Source of the DNA: Paraburkholderia phytofirmans OLGA172
GTDB taxonomy: Bacteria; Pseudomonadota; Gammaproteobacteria; Burkholderiales; Burkholderiaceae
Reading direction: 5' to 3'
Length of the DNA stretch: 64,000 nucleotides
Assembly: GCF_001634365.1 (NCBI RefSeq)
Contig: NZ_CP014578.1
Coordinates: 682,001 to 746,000, forward strand
Part shown: in pieces, positions 9,731 to 19,279 of the stretch
How positions within the stretch are numbered: the stretch's first letter is position 1
How the letters are laid out: each line of letters starts with the position of its first letter
Notes under the pieces: model-generated
Databases searched by the model: none
The model's input: only the letters and a program-made list of their open reading frames with translations
What the model was told of the DNA's origin: nothing
Translations under genes and position numbers: made by a program

Positions 9731-9758
9731 GGCTTTCAAGGCAATTATATTGAAGGCC
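9731..9758. promoter_or_regulatory. Imperfect inverted repeat, candidate operator
   Basis: GGCTTTCAA (9731-9739) and TTGAAGGCC (9750-9758) pair at eight of nine positions around a ten-base AT-rich spacer. Arm length and spacing suit a dimeric regulator. It lies about 470 bases before the regulator gene, so its target is uncertain. Confidence 0.3.
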
Positions 9759-10120
9759 TGTTCTTTATTGGTCGGCCATATAAATCTTCAGAAGAAATCC
9801 GGCCGCGCCGACGCTCGCTAAGTGCTGCCGCGACGAAAGCATTTGTGCTCGCTGTGGCGCCATGGAAGCAAAAAAACACTGAATAAATGCGTGGAAGTAG
9901 TCGAGTCAAATTGCAAGTGCGCTATTTTCGAGTGGTCGCGTAGTGTGCGCTGCCGTACGCATTCACCGTTTTGTTTACATTAAGATTGGTAAAACGCCCA
10001 TTCATTCAGCGGGGAATCGTTGTCTGATTAATTGCGAAGCAGCCCAGTTCCTGGATTCCGAATTGCGCTGCCCGGCCACCTCACTGATACGCCAATATGT
10101 CTGCGCTTTCGGCCATGGCG

Positions 10121-10141
10121 GCTAAATGCTAAATACTAAAT
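10121..10141 (+). promoter_or_regulatory. Three tandem heptamers, candidate regulator-binding site
   Basis: GCTAAAT, GCTAAAT and ACTAAAT follow one another without spacing, ending 89 bases before the start of the GlxA/AraC-like gene. Short direct repeats just upstream of a regulator gene are a common form of autoregulatory site. A chance low-complexity origin cannot be excluded. Confidence 0.3.
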
Positions 10142-10230
10142 GCCCGTGACTATGACGCACCGCACAGAGCCGGCGGTTTTGTGGCAGTAAAAAGTGACGA
10201 GTTGCTCCGTTTTCTGTTGAGAGGATGACT

Positions 10231-11214
10231 ATGACCTGTGCGAGTATCGAGTCCGCAATGCTGCGCTGGGTGCATGCTCCGAACAAGGGTGTGCGTCGCA
10301 TCGCGATACTGATGTTCAACGACTGCTCGCTACAAGACGCAGGCGTTGTTGCCGAGGTCTTCCAGGCAGCGAATGAACTGGCTACGTCCGGCTCGGGCGC
10401 CCGGTTGTACGACGTTTCCTTTCTCTCGACCGATGGCGGCATGGTGACCTCGTCGTCCGCACTGCGGGTATGGACGGACGGACTCGACGCGCGCCATTAC
10501 GGCGGTTTCGATGCGTTGTACCTGGCGGGCGGCAAGGGCGCGCTCGCGGCCGCTCGCGACGAGCGGCTGATCGCATGGCTGCGCTGTGTCCGGCACAACA
10601 CCGGCATGATCCGGCCGATCGGGGAGGGGCGTGCGCTGCTCAAGGCGGCTTACGCACACGACAGCAAGGAAGGCGGCGATCTCAGTCAGCAGACGAATGG
10701 CGCGCTGCCGTCTGAATCGGCCGCCGATGCGGGCGACCGTCTCGAATCGATGCGAAGCGCGCTGGCGATGATCAAGCGCGACCTCGGCGGCGCGACCGCG
10801 CGCACGGTGGCCGAACGGCTGCTCGCCGATTCGTTCTCGAACCTCGCGCCGCTCTTGAGCGAAGACGGTGGTCTGAGCCCTGGCGATAAAGTGCGCGCGG
10901 CGGCTCGGTGGCTGCAGGAGAATTGTCAACAGGCGATTTCGATCGCCGACGCTGCGCAATTCGCCGCGATGAGCGAGCGCAACTTTCTACGCCGCTTCAA
11001 GATGGAAATGGGCATCACGCCTTCGAGCTTTCTGTTGCACGAACGCCTCGCGGTGACGTGCAGCCTGTTGACCGAATCGGAATTGCCGGTCGACAAGATT
11101 GCCCGGCGCACCGGCATGGGCAACGGCGACCGCCTCGCGAAGGTGTTCCGCAAACGGATGAGAATTTCTCCCACCGAATTCAGAATTCAAAGCCGCCGCC
11201 TGGTCGGCGAATAG
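10231..11214 (+). CDS. GlxA/AraC-family transcriptional regulator of the exopolysaccharide locus
   Basis: 327 residues. I prefer the ATG at 10231 to the one at 10225 because GAGAGG (10219-10224) directly abuts the earlier ATG but lies six bases from this one. The N-terminal half has a DJ-1/PfpI-like fold (IAILMFNDCSLQDAGVVAEVFQ, FDALYLAGGKGALAAA). The usual nucleophile-elbow Cys is absent: the segment reads MIRPIGEGRALL. The C-terminal ~90 residues are an AraC helix-turn-helix pair (ISIADAAQFAAMSERNFLRR, KIARRTGMGNGDRLAKVFRK, ISPTEFR). It precedes manC on the same strand by about 90 bases and probably controls the manC-wza-wzc genes. Confidence 0.85.
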   Translation: MTCASIESAMLRWVHAPNKGVRRIAILMFNDCSLQDAGVVAEVFQAANELATSGSGARLYDVSFLSTDGGMVTSSSALRVWTDGLDARHYGGFDALYLAGGKGALAAARDERLIAWLRCVRHNTGMIRPIGEGRALLKAAYAHDSKEGGDLSQQTNGALPSESAADAGDRLESMRSALAMIKRDLGGATARTVAERLLADSFSNLAPLLSEDGGLSPGDKVRAAARWLQENCQQAISIADAAQFAAMSERNFLRRFKMEMGITPSSFLLHERLAVTCSLLTESELPVDKIARRTGMGNGDRLAKVFRKRMRISPTEFRIQSRRLVGE

Positions 11215-11304
11215 CGCGCACGGAGTCAGCCTGACGGCCGCGCGAGCAACGCGGTGTCGGGCAAGTAAACCGCTGTATCTTTTGGCATTATAAGGAATCC
11301 GAAA

Positions 11305-12885
11305 ATGTCAACTCAGGGAGCTGGAAGCGCCGCGTCGCCCGGACCCGACGACTCGGCGGCCGGAGCGGCCAGCGCGCCTTGCGCGCGCATCGTCCCGGTC
11401 ATTCTTGCGGGCGGCTCGGGCACGCGGCTGTGGCCCGTGTCACGCGAAAACTTCCCCAAGCAACTGATCGATGTGGTCGGCGCCGACTCGCTGCTACAGG
11501 CCACCGCGCGGCGCATGGAAGGCTTTCCCGCAGGCTGGAACGTGGACGTGTCGCCGATCATCGTGTGCGGTGAAGAACATCGCTTCGTGATTGCCGAACA
11601 GCTTCACGAAAACGGCGTCGACGCTCGTCTCGTGGTGGAACCGGCACGCCGCGATACGGCGCCTGCTTTGACGCTGGCGGCATCGCTCGCCTGCGCGGAC
11701 TGCGGCGATGCGATTCTCGTGGTGATGCCGGCCGACCATTCGATTGCGGATGTGCCGGCATTGCAGGGCGCGCTCGCATGCGCCGCGCGCCACGCGGAGC
11801 GCGGTGCGATCGCAACGCTGGGCGTGCCGCCCACGCGTCCGGACACGGGCTTCGGCTATATCCGTATTGGTGCCGAGCTGGGCGACGGCGGCCATGCAAT
11901 CGACGGCTTCGTCGAAAAGCCCGCGGAAGAAATCGCCGCGCAGTACGTCGCGGCCGGTACCTATTGGTGGAATAGCGGCATCTTCATCGTTCGTGCGAGC
12001 GTGTGGCTCCAGACGCTGAAGCACCTGCAGCCCGACATGCACTCGGCTTGCGAGCGCGCTTTTAGCGGCGGCCGGACCGACGGCGCGGTTTTCCGTCCGC
12101 TGGCGGACGCGTTTATCGGCGGCCCAGCGGATTCGATCGACTATGCGGTGATGGAGCGTCTGACCGACAGCGCCGAGACCGGCACGATCACCGGCGCCGA
12201 CGGCGTGAACGGCGCGCACAGCCGCGCAGCAGTGGCGAATCCCGCCGGCGTGGTCGTCAGGCTGGACGCTGGCTGGTCCGACCTCGGTTCATGGGACGCG
12301 GTCTGGGCCTCGATGGAGAAGGACGCCAACGGCAACGCGGGGCGCGGACGGTTCACGTTCGAAGGCGCGGTGTCGAGTTACGCGCATTCGGAAGGACGGC
12401 TCGTCGCATGTGTCGGGACGGCCAATGTGGTGGTGGTCGAAACCGCCGACGCCGTGCTGGTGGTCGATCGCTCGCACGTGCAGGACGTGAAGGGGCTGGT
12501 GTCGCGCATCAAGGCGCAGCACGCGCCTGAGGCCGACGCGCATCGCAAGGTGCGCCGCCCGTGGGGCTTCTACGATTCGGTCGACCGCGGCGAGCGCTTC
12601 CAGGTCAAGCGCATCGTCGTCACGCCGGGCGCGCAGTTGTCGCTGCAACTGCATCACCACCGGGCCGAACACTGGGTGGTGGTGCGCGGCACCGCGCTCG
12701 TCACGCGCGGCGAAGAACAGTTCCTGTTGAGCGAAAACGAATCGACCTACATTCCGCTCGGCATTCGCCACCGGCTCGAAAACCCGGGGAAATTGCCGCT
12801 TGAAATCATTGAAGTCCAGTCAGGCTCCTATCTGGGCGAAGACGACATTGTGAGGTTCAACGACAACTACGGCCGCTGCTCCTGA
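11305..12885 (+). CDS. manC: Bifunctional mannose-1-P guanylyltransferase / mannose-6-P isomerase
   Basis: 526 residues, normal for type II PMI-GMP enzymes (ManC/AlgA, BceA in cepacian clusters). It makes mannose-6-phosphate from fructose-6-phosphate and GDP-mannose from mannose-1-phosphate, feeding Gmd four genes downstream. The nucleotidyltransferase signature [20 protein letters not shown] starts near residue 32 and FVEKPAEE near 201. The C-terminal cupin isomerase has QLSLQLHHHRAEHWVVV near 443 and IPLGIRHRLENPG. The first ~25 residues are a low-complexity extension. AAGGA lies ahead of the ATG at 11305. The phosphomannomutase step is not encoded in this window. Confidence 0.95.
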   Translation: MSTQGAGSAASPGPDDSAAGAASAPCARIVPVILAGGSGTRLWPVSRENFPKQLIDVVGADSLLQATARRMEGFPAGWNVDVSPIIVCGEEHRFVIAEQLHENGVDARLVVEPARRDTAPALTLAASLACADCGDAILVVMPADHSIADVPALQGALACAARHAERGAIATLGVPPTRPDTGFGYIRIGAELGDGGHAIDGFVEKPAEEIAAQYVAAGTYWWNSGIFIVRASVWLQTLKHLQPDMHSACERAFSGGRTDGAVFRPLADAFIGGPADSIDYAVMERLTDSAETGTITGADGVNGAHSRAAVANPAGVVVRLDAGWSDLGSWDAVWASMEKDANGNAGRGRFTFEGAVSSYAHSEGRLVACVGTANVVVVETADAVLVVDRSHVQDVKGLVSRIKAQHAPEADAHRKVRRPWGFYDSVDRGERFQVKRIVVTPGAQLSLQLHHHRAEHWVVVRGTALVTRGEEQFLLSENESTYIPLGIRHRLENPGKLPLEIIEVQSGSYLGEDDIVRFNDNYGRCS

Positions 12886-12939
12886 GCAGCCCGCCGGGAC
12901 TCATTGGCGAACAAGAACGGCAAGAACGAGGTAAGCGAG

Positions 12940-14334
12940 ATGCGCAAGTTTCAGGATTTGCTCGCGCGAGTTTTCGATGTCGCGTTGGTGTTGGCGGGAG
13001 CGACGGTGGCGTCGCAGATCCGCTTCGATTACCTTGCTCAATCCGGGTTCCATTGGGCGCTGGTGATGTTTTCCGCAGCATTCGCGCTCGCCATTTTTCC
13101 GGCGTTCGGCGTCTACGAATCGTGGCGCGGCCGCTCCAAGCTGGCGCTGGCCGGCCAGGTTTCGCTCGCATGGCTGATCGTGCAGGTCTGCGCGCTCGGC
13201 CTGATGTATTCGCTGCATCGCAGTGACGCCGTGTCGCGGCTGTGGTTCTCGTACTGGACCGCCGTCACGGGCGGCCTGATGATCTCATACCGGCTGATCA
13301 CGCACGCGGTGCTGGCGCACGCTCGCCGCGTTGGCATGAATCTGCATCAGGTCGCGATCGTCGGCAGCGGTTCGCAATGCGATGCCATCATTCGCCGCAT
13401 CGAATCCGCGCCGACCGCCGGGTTTCGCGCGACGGCCGTCTACAACACGCTCTCGGAAGTGTCGGGCGTGTCGGCTGCGGCGAACTCGCGCGTGCCGGTG
13501 TTCGGCACCGTCGACGCGCTCGCCGACTACATCCGCAAGAACGACGTGCATGAACTCTGGCTGATGCTTTCGCTGAGCGAAGAGCCGCTGATCTGCTCGC
13601 TGATCAGCGAGTTCCGCGACGATCTGGTGAACATCCGCTTCGTGCCGGACGTGCGCAGCCATGCGCTGTTCGAAGGCAGCGGCATGGTCGACCTGCTTGG
13701 CGTGCCGGCGATCAATCTGGTCGCTTCGCCGCTGTCCGCGAGTTCGATGCTGAAGAAGGAAATCTTCGACCGTCTGTTCGCGGCCACCGCGCTGTTCAGT
13801 CTCGCGCCGCTCCTGCTGGGCATCGCGATCGCGGTGAAGCTCTCGTCGCGCGGGCCGGTGCTGTTCAAGCAGAAGCGCAAGGGCGCGGACGGCCGCGTCT
13901 TCACGATCTACAAGTTCCGCTCAATGCGTCTGCATACCGAGGCCAAGGGCACGCTCAGTCAGGCCACGCGCCACGACAGGCGTGTGACGAAAGTGGGCGC
14001 GTTCCTGCGCCGCACGAGCCTCGACGAACTGCCGCAATTTTTCAACGTGTTGCGTGGCGACATGTCGGTCGTCGGACCGCGTCCCCACGCACTCGAGCAC
14101 GACGACCTCTATCAGAAAGTGGTCGCGGGCTACATCAATCGCTACCGGATCAAGCCGGGCATTACAGGCTGGGCGCAGATAAACGGCTTTCGTGGCGAGA
14201 CCGACCGCATCGAGAAAATGGAGCGCCGCGTCGAACATGACCTGTACTACCTGGGGCATTGGTCGTTCGCACTCGATATGCGGATCATCGGCGCGACGAT
14301 AGTGGCCGGACTGGTGCATCGAAACGCTTACTAA
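12940..14334 (+). CDS. wcaJ: Undecaprenyl-phosphate glucose phosphotransferase (WcaJ/BceB-like)
   Basis: Membrane enzyme that starts the repeat unit by moving a hexose-1-phosphate, usually glucose, onto undecaprenyl phosphate. I chose the ATG at 12940 ([10 protein letters not shown], 464 residues) with GAGGT eight to ten bases upstream; a TTG at 12904 would add 12 Lys/Asn-rich residues. N-terminal transmembrane helices are followed by a CoA-binding-like Rossmann domain ([18 protein letters not shown]). The C-terminal bacterial sugar transferase domain runs from about 271 ([47 protein letters not shown]-like [15 protein letters not shown]). It is the only transferase in this block. Confidence 0.93.
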   Translation: MRKFQDLLARVFDVALVLAGATVASQIRFDYLAQSGFHWALVMFSAAFALAIFPAFGVYESWRGRSKLALAGQVSLAWLIVQVCALGLMYSLHRSDAVSRLWFSYWTAVTGGLMISYRLITHAVLAHARRVGMNLHQVAIVGSGSQCDAIIRRIESAPTAGFRATAVYNTLSEVSGVSAAANSRVPVFGTVDALADYIRKNDVHELWLMLSLSEEPLICSLISEFRDDLVNIRFVPDVRSHALFEGSGMVDLLGVPAINLVASPLSASSMLKKEIFDRLFAATALFSLAPLLLGIAIAVKLSSRGPVLFKQKRKGADGRVFTIYKFRSMRLHTEAKGTLSQATRHDRRVTKVGAFLRRTSLDELPQFFNVLRGDMSVVGPRPHALEHDDLYQKVVAGYINRYRIKPGITGWAQINGFRGETDRIEKMERRVEHDLYYLGHWSFALDMRIIGATIVAGLVHRNAY

Positions 14335-14405
14335 GACGTAGCTAACAAACACGCTGGGCGCTGCCTCTCCTGAGAACAGTCGCTGTGGCGTACGGAGGAA
14401 ACATC

Positions 14406-15545
14406 ATGAGCTCACTTGGACTACGCACGGGAAGTCTCCTGGTTTTCGCTACTGCGGCACTGCTTTCCGGATGCGGCAGCGTGCCCGGCCAGCGGATGAT
14501 CACGCCAGCGGCGATTCAGGACACCGGCGGCGACTTCAGCACGGAAGCCTCGCAGCAGAAGACGGTACCGATTACCGATATCAACCTCGCGCTGCTGCGC
14601 AAGATGAATGCGGATCAGATGTCGGCGACGCTGCAGCCGGCGACGCTCGCGCTGTTCGGCAAGCCGCCCGTATACAGGGTCGGCCCCGGCGACGTGCTAC
14701 AGATCGTCGTATGGGATCACCCGGAACTCGCCGCCGCGCTGGGACAGCCGACGCAGAACTCGCGCAGTTCGGATGCGACGGCGGGCTTCCTGATCGACGA
14801 AAACGGCAACGTGCAGTTCCCGTACGCGGGCAACATGCATGTGGCGGGCAAGGACACCGCGGCGATCCAGAAGGACTTGTACAGCCGTCTGAGCAAGGTG
14901 TATCAGAAGCCCGAAGTGACGGTGCGGGTCGCTTCGTTCCGCAATGCGCAGGTTTATGTGGACGGCGAAGTGCGCACGTCCGGCGCGCAATCGCTGAATG
15001 ACATCCCGATGTCGCTGACAATGGCGATCAACCAGGCCGGCGGCTTTAACGCGACGGCGGACCGCAGCCGCGTCGAGCTGGTCCGCAATGGCGTCGTCAA
15101 TCAGATCAACGTGGACGATCTGATCAAGCGCGGCCGCAATCCGTCGGAGATCTATCTGCAACCGGGCGACCTGGTACGGGTTGCCGCGCGTGAGGACAGC
15201 GGCGTATATGTGATGGGCGAGGTCAACAAGCCGGCGACCGTGCAGCCGATGCGCAACGGTTCGCTGACGTTGTCGCAAGCGATCTCGGACAGCGGCAGTT
15301 TCGACTCGAACACGGCCGCGGCGAGGCAGTTGTTCGTGATCCGCAATTCGACGAGCGAATCGCCGCAGATCTATCACCTCGATGCGACGTCGCCGGTTGC
15401 GATGGTGCTCGCCAATCAGTTCGAGCTTCAGCCGAAAGACATCGTGTACGTCGGACAAGGCGGACTGGTTCGCTTCAACCGTGTGCTGAACCTGCTGCTG
15501 CCTGCAATCAATGCGGCTGTGACGGGCGCGATCCTGGCGAAATGA
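14406..15545 (+). CDS. wza: Wza-like outer-membrane polysaccharide export lipoprotein
   Basis: Forms the outer-membrane channel for high-molecular-weight polysaccharide. I chose the ATG at 14406 with GGAGG at 14396-14400; an upstream GTG at 14385 would read through that site. The lipobox (AALLSGC) near residue 23 marks a lipoprotein. The polysaccharide-export (PES) domain begins at YRVGPGDVLQIVVWDHPEL, and SLBB-like segments follow (ASFRNAQVYVDGEVRTSGAQ, VYVMGEVNKPATVQP). A C-terminal helix (LNLLLPAINAAVTGAIL) fits the Wza membrane barrel. 379 residues is typical. It is followed after 52 bases by its inner-membrane partner wzc. Confidence 0.93.
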   Translation: MSSLGLRTGSLLVFATAALLSGCGSVPGQRMITPAAIQDTGGDFSTEASQQKTVPITDINLALLRKMNADQMSATLQPATLALFGKPPVYRVGPGDVLQIVVWDHPELAAALGQPTQNSRSSDATAGFLIDENGNVQFPYAGNMHVAGKDTAAIQKDLYSRLSKVYQKPEVTVRVASFRNAQVYVDGEVRTSGAQSLNDIPMSLTMAINQAGGFNATADRSRVELVRNGVVNQINVDDLIKRGRNPSEIYLQPGDLVRVAAREDSGVYVMGEVNKPATVQPMRNGSLTLSQAISDSGSFDSNTAAARQLFVIRNSTSESPQIYHLDATSPVAMVLANQFELQPKDIVYVGQGGLVRFNRVLNLLLPAINAAVTGAILAK

Positions 15546-15597
15546 CCGCGCGCGCAGTGTGAACCCATAACTGGTGGGCTTTGGTGGGTGGAACAAC

Positions 15598-17841
15598 ATG
15601 GCAATCAATTTCGAACACCGCTACACCGGCTACACCGACGTGTCCGGACCGGACGAGCTTCATCTGTCGGACTACCTTCGCACGATCGTGCGCGGTTGGC
15701 GCACCGTCCTGACGGTGACGCTGATCGCGCTCGCGTTGGGCTGCGCGTATGCATTCCTCGCGTCGCCGACGTACCGTGCGGACGTGCTGTTCCACGTCGA
15801 GGACAAGGCGGCCAATGCCAATGCGAACGGCAAGGATTCCTTGCCGCAGCTCACCAGCATGTTCGACACGAGGCCGTCGACCGCGGCCGAGATCGAGTTG
15901 CTGAAATCGCGCCTGGTCACGGAGGACACGGTCAAAAAGCTGCACCTCGATATCACTGCGACGCCGCGTTATTTTCCGGTCATCGGCCGGATGATCGCGG
16001 GGTTGGTGAACGGCCAGTGGGGTTTCAGGCTGCCGTCGTTCATCAACCTGTCCGGCTTCGCATGGGGAGACCAGAGCATTGCGATGTCGCGTTTCGACAC
16101 GTCGAAGGAGATGTACGACACGACCTTCACGCTGATTGCGGGCGGCGGCGGGACGTATGTGCTGCGTGACCGCAACGGCATTGCGATCCTGTCGGGCCGG
16201 GTCGGCGAGACGGTCGAAACCGATACCGCCGACGGCCCGATCGCGCTGCATGTCGACAAGCTGGTGGGCGCACCCGGCTCGCGTTTCGAACTGTCGCGCG
16301 CGTCGACGCTGAGCACGGTCAACCATCTGCAGAATGCGCTGGTGGTGGAGGAAACCACGCAGCAGTCCGGCGTGATTCGCGCGAGTCTCGAAGGCGGCGA
16401 CAGCGCATTGACCGCGGCGATCGTCAACAACGTGGCGAGCGAGTTCATGCGTCAGGACATGGAGAGCCGGTCGACCGCAGGCGAGCACATGCTGGCCTTC
16501 CTCGATCAGGAACTGCCGGGCGCGCGCAAGGAACTCGACGAAGCGGAGCAGCGCTACAACAAGTTCCGTAACGAGCACGGCGCGGTCGACCTGGGCGAGG
16601 AAAGCCGCCTGCTGCTGCAACAGGTCGTCGATAACAAGACCAGGTTGCTCGACCTGCAGCAGCAACGCGCGGAGATGTCGCAGCGCTTCACGGCGAATCA
16701 CCCGGCGGTGGCCGCGCTCGACGCGCAAATCGCCGCGTTGCAGGGCGCGCAGATCAACATGAATCGCAGCGTCGCGGCAATGCCCGATAACGAGCAGACC
16801 GCGCTGCGCCTGTTGCGCGACGTGCACGTCACCACGGAGCAGTACACGAACCTGCTCAACAGCGCGCAGCAGCTGCGCGTGGCGAAGGCGGGCCAGGTCG
16901 GCACGATGCGCGTGGTGGATTTCGCCGAAGCACCCGACGAACCCGTGCGCCCGAAGCGCATGCTGGTGATTCTGATCGCACTCGGCGGCGGCCTCGCGCT
17001 CGGCATCCTGCTGACCTTCCTCAAGCGTGCGATGTTCGGTGGCGTCGAGCGTCCGGATGAACTCGAAGGGATGCTTGGCCTGCCGGTGTTCGCGGTCGTG
17101 CCGCGCAGCCAGACCCAGTTGCGCCTGCAGCAACAGGTTTCGCTGCGCCGGCGCGGGCTGCATGTGCTCGCGCAGCAGGCGCCGGCAGACATCGCGGTGG
17201 AAGGCGTGCGCAATCTGCACACCTCGCTGCAGCTCTCGCTCGATCACGCAGAGAACAACGTCGTGATGATCACCGGCTCGCGGCCCGACGCCGGCAAGTC
17301 GTTTCTGTCGGTGAACCTGTCGGCGCTGGTGGCGTCGGCGAACAAGCGGGTGCTGATTATCGACGGCGACATGCGCCGCGGCGACGTGCATTCGCACTTC
17401 GGCATCACCCATCAGCCGGGTCTGTCCGACGTGCTGAGCGGCGGCGATCTCAACTCGATGATCCAGCGCGACGTGCTGCCCGGTCTCGACGTGCTCGCCA
17501 AGGGCACGTTGCCCGCGCATCCGGCCGAATTGCTGATGAGCAAGCGCTTCGAAATGATGCTTGACGAACTGAAGCCGCAGTACGACCTCGTTATCGTCGA
17601 CACACCGCCGGTGCTGGCGGTGACCGACTCGACGCTGATCGGCAGATACGCAGGCACCACGCTGCTGGTGGTGCGCCACGGCCGCCATCCGCTCAACGAG
17701 ATCATCGAGACGGCCAAACGGTTGCGCAATGGCGGGGTGGCGATGCGGGGCGTGCTGCTGACCGATGTGCCGCAGGAAGGTGCGTTTCTCGGCTCGGGGT
17801 ATCAGGGCGGCTATTACGGCTACGACAGCATTGCGGGTTGA
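15598..17841 (+). CDS. wzc: Wzc-type polysaccharide co-polymerase and bacterial tyrosine kinase
   Basis: Inner-membrane chain-length regulator and autokinase that works with Wza. I chose the ATG at 15598 (MAINFEHRYT, 747 residues); a GTG at 15574 would add eight residues. It has a Wzz domain with a first membrane helix near 40-60, a long periplasmic coiled part (LDEAEQRYNKFRNEHG), a GNVR segment and a second helix near 455-475. The cytoplasmic BY-kinase has Walker A GSRPDAGKS, Walker A' VLIIDGDMRRGD and Walker B LVIVDTPPVLA. The Tyr-rich tail GYQGGYYGYDS is the expected autophosphorylation cluster, which is usually reset by a Wzb phosphatase. No wzb gene is present here. Confidence 0.94.
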   Translation: MAINFEHRYTGYTDVSGPDELHLSDYLRTIVRGWRTVLTVTLIALALGCAYAFLASPTYRADVLFHVEDKAANANANGKDSLPQLTSMFDTRPSTAAEIELLKSRLVTEDTVKKLHLDITATPRYFPVIGRMIAGLVNGQWGFRLPSFINLSGFAWGDQSIAMSRFDTSKEMYDTTFTLIAGGGGTYVLRDRNGIAILSGRVGETVETDTADGPIALHVDKLVGAPGSRFELSRASTLSTVNHLQNALVVEETTQQSGVIRASLEGGDSALTAAIVNNVASEFMRQDMESRSTAGEHMLAFLDQELPGARKELDEAEQRYNKFRNEHGAVDLGEESRLLLQQVVDNKTRLLDLQQQRAEMSQRFTANHPAVAALDAQIAALQGAQINMNRSVAAMPDNEQTALRLLRDVHVTTEQYTNLLNSAQQLRVAKAGQVGTMRVVDFAEAPDEPVRPKRMLVILIALGGGLALGILLTFLKRAMFGGVERPDELEGMLGLPVFAVVPRSQTQLRLQQQVSLRRRGLHVLAQQAPADIAVEGVRNLHTSLQLSLDHAENNVVMITGSRPDAGKSFLSVNLSALVASANKRVLIIDGDMRRGDVHSHFGITHQPGLSDVLSGGDLNSMIQRDVLPGLDVLAKGTLPAHPAELLMSKRFEMMLDELKPQYDLVIVDTPPVLAVTDSTLIGRYAGTTLLVVRHGRHPLNEIIETAKRLRNGGVAMRGVLLTDVPQEGAFLGSGYQGGYYGYDSIAG

Positions 17842-17978
17842 AGCTGGAGGTATTTGTCAGGAAGCCGAACCGGTCCACAGTTTTGGTTCGCGCATTGAGA
17901 TTGGTATTGAAATGGGTATGGGTATCCGGGTTGGGGTTGGCATAGGCCTCGGGAAAACTTAATTTGGGAGTAGGTTCC

Positions 17979-19097
17979 ATGACACGCAAGGTTGCGCTAA
18001 TCACCGGCATCACTGGACAGGACGGCTCGTACCTGGCTGAGTTGCTGCTCGCCAAGGACTACGTCGTACACGGCATCAAACGCAGGGTGTCCCTGTTCAA
18101 CACGGACCGGATCGATCATCTCTACCGCGATCCGCACGAGCCGGACCAACGGCTCTTTCTGCACCACGCCGATCTGACCGACTCGACCAGCCTGCTGCGC
18201 GTGATCCAGCGCGTCGAGCCCGACGAAATCTACAACCTCGCGGCACAGAGCCACGTTGCGGTGTCGTTCGAGGAGCCGGAATACACGGCCAACACGGACG
18301 GTCTCGGCACGTTGCGCATCCTCGAAGCGATGCGGATTCTCGGCTTGCAGGAGAGAACGCGTTTTTATCAGGCGTCCACGTCGGAACTGTACGGGCTCGT
18401 GCGGGAGACGCCGCAGAGCGAAACCACACCGTTTTATCCGCGCAGCCCGTACGCGATCGCCAAGCTGTTCGCTTACTGGACCACGGTCAACTATCGCGAG
18501 GCCTACGGATTCTTCGCGTGCAACGGGATTCTGTTCAATCACGAATCGCCGGTGCGTGGCGAGACCTTCGTGACGCGCAAGATCACGCGTGCGATCGCGC
18601 GCATCGCGGTGGGCATGCAGGAGACGCTGTATCTCGGCAACCTGTCGGCGCTGCGCGACTGGGGCCACGCCCGCGATTACGTGGAGATGCAATGGCTCAT
18701 GCTGCAACAGGACCAGCCCGACGATTACGTGATCGCCACCGGCGTACAGTACAGCGTGCGTCAGTTCGTTCAGCGTGCGGCCGCTGAACTGGGCGTCACC
18801 GTGCGCTTCGAAGGTACCGGCGAGAATGAAGTCGGCATTGTCGAAAAGGTCGAAGGGCGGGAGATCAGGATGTCGCCCGGCGACGTGATCGTGCGGGTTG
18901 ATCCGCGCTACTTCCGGCCGGCCGAGGTCGACACGCTGCTGGGCGATCCGTCGAAGGCGCATGCCAAGCTGGGCTGGCAGCCGTCCACGCCGTTCGAGCA
19001 GATAGTCAAGGACATGGTGCGCTCGGACTACCAGATCGCACGCCGCGACGCGCTCGTCACGCTGGCTGGCTTCACCGCGCTGGAGCACCACGAGTAA
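17979..19097 (+). CDS. gmd: GDP-mannose 4,6-dehydratase
   Basis: Converts GDP-mannose to GDP-4-keto-6-deoxymannose, the branch point to GDP-fucose, GDP-rhamnose and others. I chose the ATG at 17979 with GGGAG eight bases ahead; a TTG at 17964 adds five residues across that site. 372 residues. The Rossmann motif [15 protein letters not shown] is at the N-terminus; the S/T-Y-K triad is formed by QASTSELYG and [26 protein letters not shown] is family-typical. The gene that should use its product, fcl, is a truncated remnant five bases downstream. A reductase of the Rmd type lies 22 kb away (41638). Confidence 0.95.
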   Translation: MTRKVALITGITGQDGSYLAELLLAKDYVVHGIKRRVSLFNTDRIDHLYRDPHEPDQRLFLHHADLTDSTSLLRVIQRVEPDEIYNLAAQSHVAVSFEEPEYTANTDGLGTLRILEAMRILGLQERTRFYQASTSELYGLVRETPQSETTPFYPRSPYAIAKLFAYWTTVNYREAYGFFACNGILFNHESPVRGETFVTRKITRAIARIAVGMQETLYLGNLSALRDWGHARDYVEMQWLMLQQDQPDDYVIATGVQYSVRQFVQRAAAELGVTVRFEGTGENEVGIVEKVEGREIRMSPGDVIVRVDPRYFRPAEVDTLLGDPSKAHAKLGWQPSTPFEQIVKDMVRSDYQIARRDALVTLAGFTALEHHE

Positions 19098-19102
19098 CTG
19101 CA

Positions 19103-19279
19103 ATGAACGGGCAGGCACGCATCTTCGTCGCGGGCCACCGTGGCGTGCCTGGCTCCGCGCTCGTCCGTCGGCTTGCCGCCGACGGCTATAGGAGCGTGAT
19201 TGCTCGGACGCGATCCGAGCTTGACCTCGCGGATCAGGCGGTCACCTCATCGCTGCGATCTCACCACGGCGAGCGGTAG
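19103..19279 (+). pseudogene. fcl: 5' remnant of GDP-L-fucose synthase (fcl/wcaG)
   Basis: Starts five bases after gmd, the usual place for fcl. The first ~47 residues are a good Rossmann start for this enzyme (ARIFVAGHRGVPGSALVRRL, then SELDLADQAV). The similarity then stops and the frame ends at a TAG (19277-19279) after 58 codons, against about 315 in an intact enzyme. The catalytic Ser-Tyr-Lys region is missing. Its 3' end overlaps the end of the convergent gene 19261-19722. That suggests a deletion or rearrangement whose breakpoint is near 19250. Confidence 0.8.

Larger units (their letters stand above)
9502..10230. other. Long AT-richer regulatory gap ahead of the exopolysaccharide regulator
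   Basis: About 730 bases without a convincing gene. The stretch 9640-9800 is clearly AT-richer than the rest of the window (runs such as TTAAAATAATATTG), the composition often seen at promoters under nucleoid-protein control. It contains an inverted repeat (9731-9758) and a triple heptamer (10121-10141), listed separately. A 60-codon frame at 9943-10125 has no features of a real protein. No sigma-54 type GG/GC pair and no JUMPStart/ops-like element was found by eye. Confidence 0.5.

Noticed and set aside
9943..10125. 60-codon frame before the regulator
   Set aside because: No protein-like features; lies in a presumed regulatory region.
15508..17688. 726-codon antisense frame over wzc
   Set aside because: His/Arg/Gln-rich mirror of wzc codons with no domain; the plus-strand kinase motifs are complete.
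17895..17955. G/T-rich stretch between wzc and gmd reading as Gly-Ile/Val repeats
   Set aside because: Irregular and short, with no consistent unit; likely simple-sequence drift before the gmd ribosome-binding site.
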